Shown in pieces: positions 5,064-5,873 of a stretch of DNA of 5,873 nt. Source of the DNA: an uncultured Cardiobacterium sp. (GTDB lineage Bacteria; Pseudomonadota; Gammaproteobacteria; Cardiobacteriales; Cardiobacteriaceae); contig NZ_CALJAH010000005.1 in assembly GCF_938028185.1 (NCBI RefSeq), forward strand, positions 1-5,873. Direction: 5' to 3'. A program made the position numbers and the translations under genes. The notes beneath the pieces were generated by a model. The model had not been told where the DNA came from. It saw nothing but the letters and a program-made list of their open reading frames with translations, and ran no database searches. The stretch's first letter is position 1, and every line of letters begins with the position of its first letter.

Positions 5064-5600
5064 ATGCTGAAGAAACCGCTGCCGCTTGCGGCGCTTTTTA
5101 TTTTGACCAACGCCCTTTATTTGTGGATGGCAAGCCGCACGCTCCCAACCTTGCAGGCCTTCGCTGGCGGTCTGCCGCCGCTCGATATGCTGCCCTTCGG
5201 TTATGCGCCGGACTATCCAGCGAGTCTCTTCGCTGCCTTGGGCGAGGCGGGGCGTGATTACTACCGCGCGCCCCAGCTCGTTCTCGACAGCTTCTACCCG
5301 CTACTTTTCGCCCTGACCTACGCCAATCTGCTCGCCGTCCTGCTGCGCAAGAACTTCCGCCCGCAGCGCTGGTTTGCCTTGCTGTGCGCCTTGCCTGTTT
5401 GCAGCGCCGTCTGCGATTGGCTGGAAAACGCGGCGACGTTCACCATGCTGCGCCAATACCCGGACATTTCCCCGGCAATGGCGGGCGCGGGCAGCATTTT
5501 CGCCACACTGAAAACGCTAACCGGCTTCCTGACCCTCGCCGGCATTCTGCTGCTCAGCCTGCGCTGGCTGTGGCGCTATTACAAGGCGCGGCGGGGCTGA
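5064..5600 (+). CDS. Unnamed inner-membrane protein, about four membrane spans
   Basis: I do not recognise a named family. The protein has 178 residues and about four hydrophobic segments, near residues 6-22, 74-94, 103-122 and 147-170. A polar stretch of about 50 residues lies between the first and second. Charged residues stand out inside or beside the spans: D75 in LDSFYPLLFALTYANLL, and the acidic motif CDWLENAATFTML (117-129) at the end of the third span. These are the residues most likely to be functional. A basic tail (RYYKARRG) suggests a cytoplasmic C-terminus. The ATG at 5064 begins one base after the ratA stop. The frame is open upstream within ratA, but those codons are out-of-frame ratA. 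The gene ends two bases before rnfH, so tight co-translation with ratA and rnfH is likely. No function is assigned. Confidence 0.85.
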   Translation: MLKKPLPLAALFILTNALYLWMASRTLPTLQAFAGGLPPLDMLPFGYAPDYPASLFAALGEAGRDYYRAPQLVLDSFYPLLFALTYANLLAVLLRKNFRPQRWFALLCALPVCSAVCDWLENAATFTMLRQYPDISPAMAGAGSIFATLKTLTGFLTLAGILLLSLRWLWRYYKARRG

Positions 5601-5602
5601 CG

Positions 5603-5764
5603 ATGGCAACCATCCGCGTTGAAATCGCCTACGCCGAACCGGAACGGCAAAAAATCATCACCCTCACCATGAACGAAGGCGCGACGCTCAAACAAGCGGT
5701 AGAGCGCTCCGGCATGGTGCGTTTCTTCCCGCATCTTGATTTGCAGAAGAGATGCGGGTCGTAG
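5603..5764 (+). pseudogene. rnfH: RnfH-like protein, 3' half lost at a junction
   Basis: This is the start of an RnfH protein (beta-grasp, ubiquitin-like; family length about 90-100 residues). The function is obscure, and it is named for association with rnf electron-transport loci. Residues 1-47 match the family: IRVEIAYAEPERQKIITLTM, then EGATLKQAVERSGMVRFFPHLDLQ. After that the expected V/I-G-I-(F/W)-G-K and R-(D/E)-G-D-R-VEIYRPL segments are missing. The frame instead reads KRCGS and stops at a TAG (5762-5764) that lies in transposase-like sequence. The remaining 53 residues would lack the second half of the fold and are probably not functional. The genuine sequence ends somewhere between about 5737 and 5758. 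The ATG is two bases after the upstream stop and preceded by GGGG. The loss could be a real mutation or an assembly chimera. Confidence 0.8.
5728..5758. repeat. 9-base inverted repeat at the rnfH/transposase junction
   Basis: CCCGCATCT (5728-5736) is the exact reverse complement of AGATGCGGG (5750-5758), with a 13-base spacer. The left arm is rnfH coding sequence (part of FFPHLDL). The right arm, read on the minus strand, encodes the DPHL of the transposase-like frame. The arms therefore straddle the point where the two sequences meet. Confidence 0.85.
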
Positions 5765-5873
5765 TCCCGAGCCGCCTTCTTGCTGCTGCATGAGGCAAGG
5801 ACAACGCCTCGAGCACTCGAGCTTGGGCGTCATAGCCCTTGTCGGCGATCACGGTTTCGGCCGCTGTTTGAGC
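5746..5873 (-). pseudogene. Fragment of a DDE transposase resembling the IS5 family, frameshifted
   Basis: On the minus strand from the right edge one frame reads TVIADKGYDAQARVLEAL. The IADKGYDA core is typical of the region around the second catalytic aspartate in IS5-family (IS427-like) transposases. A second frame then reads SSKKAARDYDPHLF (about 5787-5746), which fits the P-x-K-x-x-R-x-x-R-(D/E)-Y-D-x-x-L-Y block that follows in those proteins. The switch falls near a GCA triplet run (5781-5789). The intervening G-K-x-A-V-I-P segment is degraded or missing. The expected final part with the catalytic glutamate (ARHLIENFF-like) is absent because the sequence turns into rnfH. The 5' part lies beyond the window. 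No terminal inverted repeat or target duplication is seen. Family assignment rests on motifs only. Confidence 0.65.

Noticed and set aside
4592..5110. Long N-terminal extension of SmpB
   Set aside because: It is the antisense of ratA. SmpB proteins are about 150-165 residues and begin as seen at 4591.
5384..5764. 126-codon plus-strand frame reading into rnfH
   Set aside because: Only the last 53 codons (from 5603) resemble a protein family. The upstream part is the membrane-protein gene in the wrong frame.
4631..5764. ratA plus a partner as a toxin-antitoxin module
   Set aside because: RatA was named a toxin in E. coli, but no antitoxin-like gene is present, and the conserved neighbours suggest a housekeeping locus.
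5808..5821. Paired CTCGAG sites as a possible recombination or linker signature
   Set aside because: Both hexamers fall in the codons for the ARVLEA stretch of the transposase-like frame, so coding sequence explains them.
5579..5833. 84-codon minus-strand frame across the junction
   Set aside because: It uses neither of the two frames that carry transposase motifs and runs antisense through rnfH.

Overview
The window looks like a core chromosomal segment of a high-GC gammaproteobacterium. Three things support this: the gene content (a metN-metI-metQ methionine importer, smpB, and a ratA/rnfH-type neighbourhood), the very E. coli-like MetN and MetI proteins, and GC-rich third codon positions. 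A Cardiobacteriaceae-like host is a guess only. No ribosomal RNA, tRNA, CRISPR array or intact mobile element is visible, and I see no clearly new multi-gene system. The accessory-looking part is the right end.

Minus strand, read from right to left: smpB (4591-4121), a metallo-beta-lactamase-fold hydrolase (4112-3411) and a GNAT acetyltransferase (3418-2993) are packed with an 8-base gap and then an 8-base overlap. A 150-base gap with a candidate promoter follows. Then come the D-methionine/L-methionine ABC importer genes metN (2842-1817) and metI (1827-1129), which overlap by 11 bases. A 220-base spacer follows, filled with palindromic repeats, and then metQ (908-132). A strong hairpin terminator at 84-112 closes the operon. 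MetN powers MetI, and MetQ delivers methionine from the periplasm. MetN carries a C-terminal NIL regulatory domain, and MetQ is unusual in having no cysteine and so no lipid anchor.

Plus strand, diverging from smpB across only 39 bases: ratA (GTG start, 4631-5062), an unnamed membrane protein with about four membrane spans (5064-5600), and the 5' half of rnfH (5603 onward) are coupled with 1-2 base gaps. In many gammaproteobacteria ratA and rnfH are direct neighbours, so the membrane protein is an insertion in a familiar pair.

Right edge: rnfH stops matching its family after about 47 codons. It runs into a piece of a DDE transposase resembling the IS5 family, on the opposite strand and itself frameshifted. 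The junction sits within a 9-base perfect inverted repeat. This is either a real rearrangement that broke rnfH, or an assembly or amplification chimera at a repeat near the sequence edge. Sequence alone cannot decide between these.
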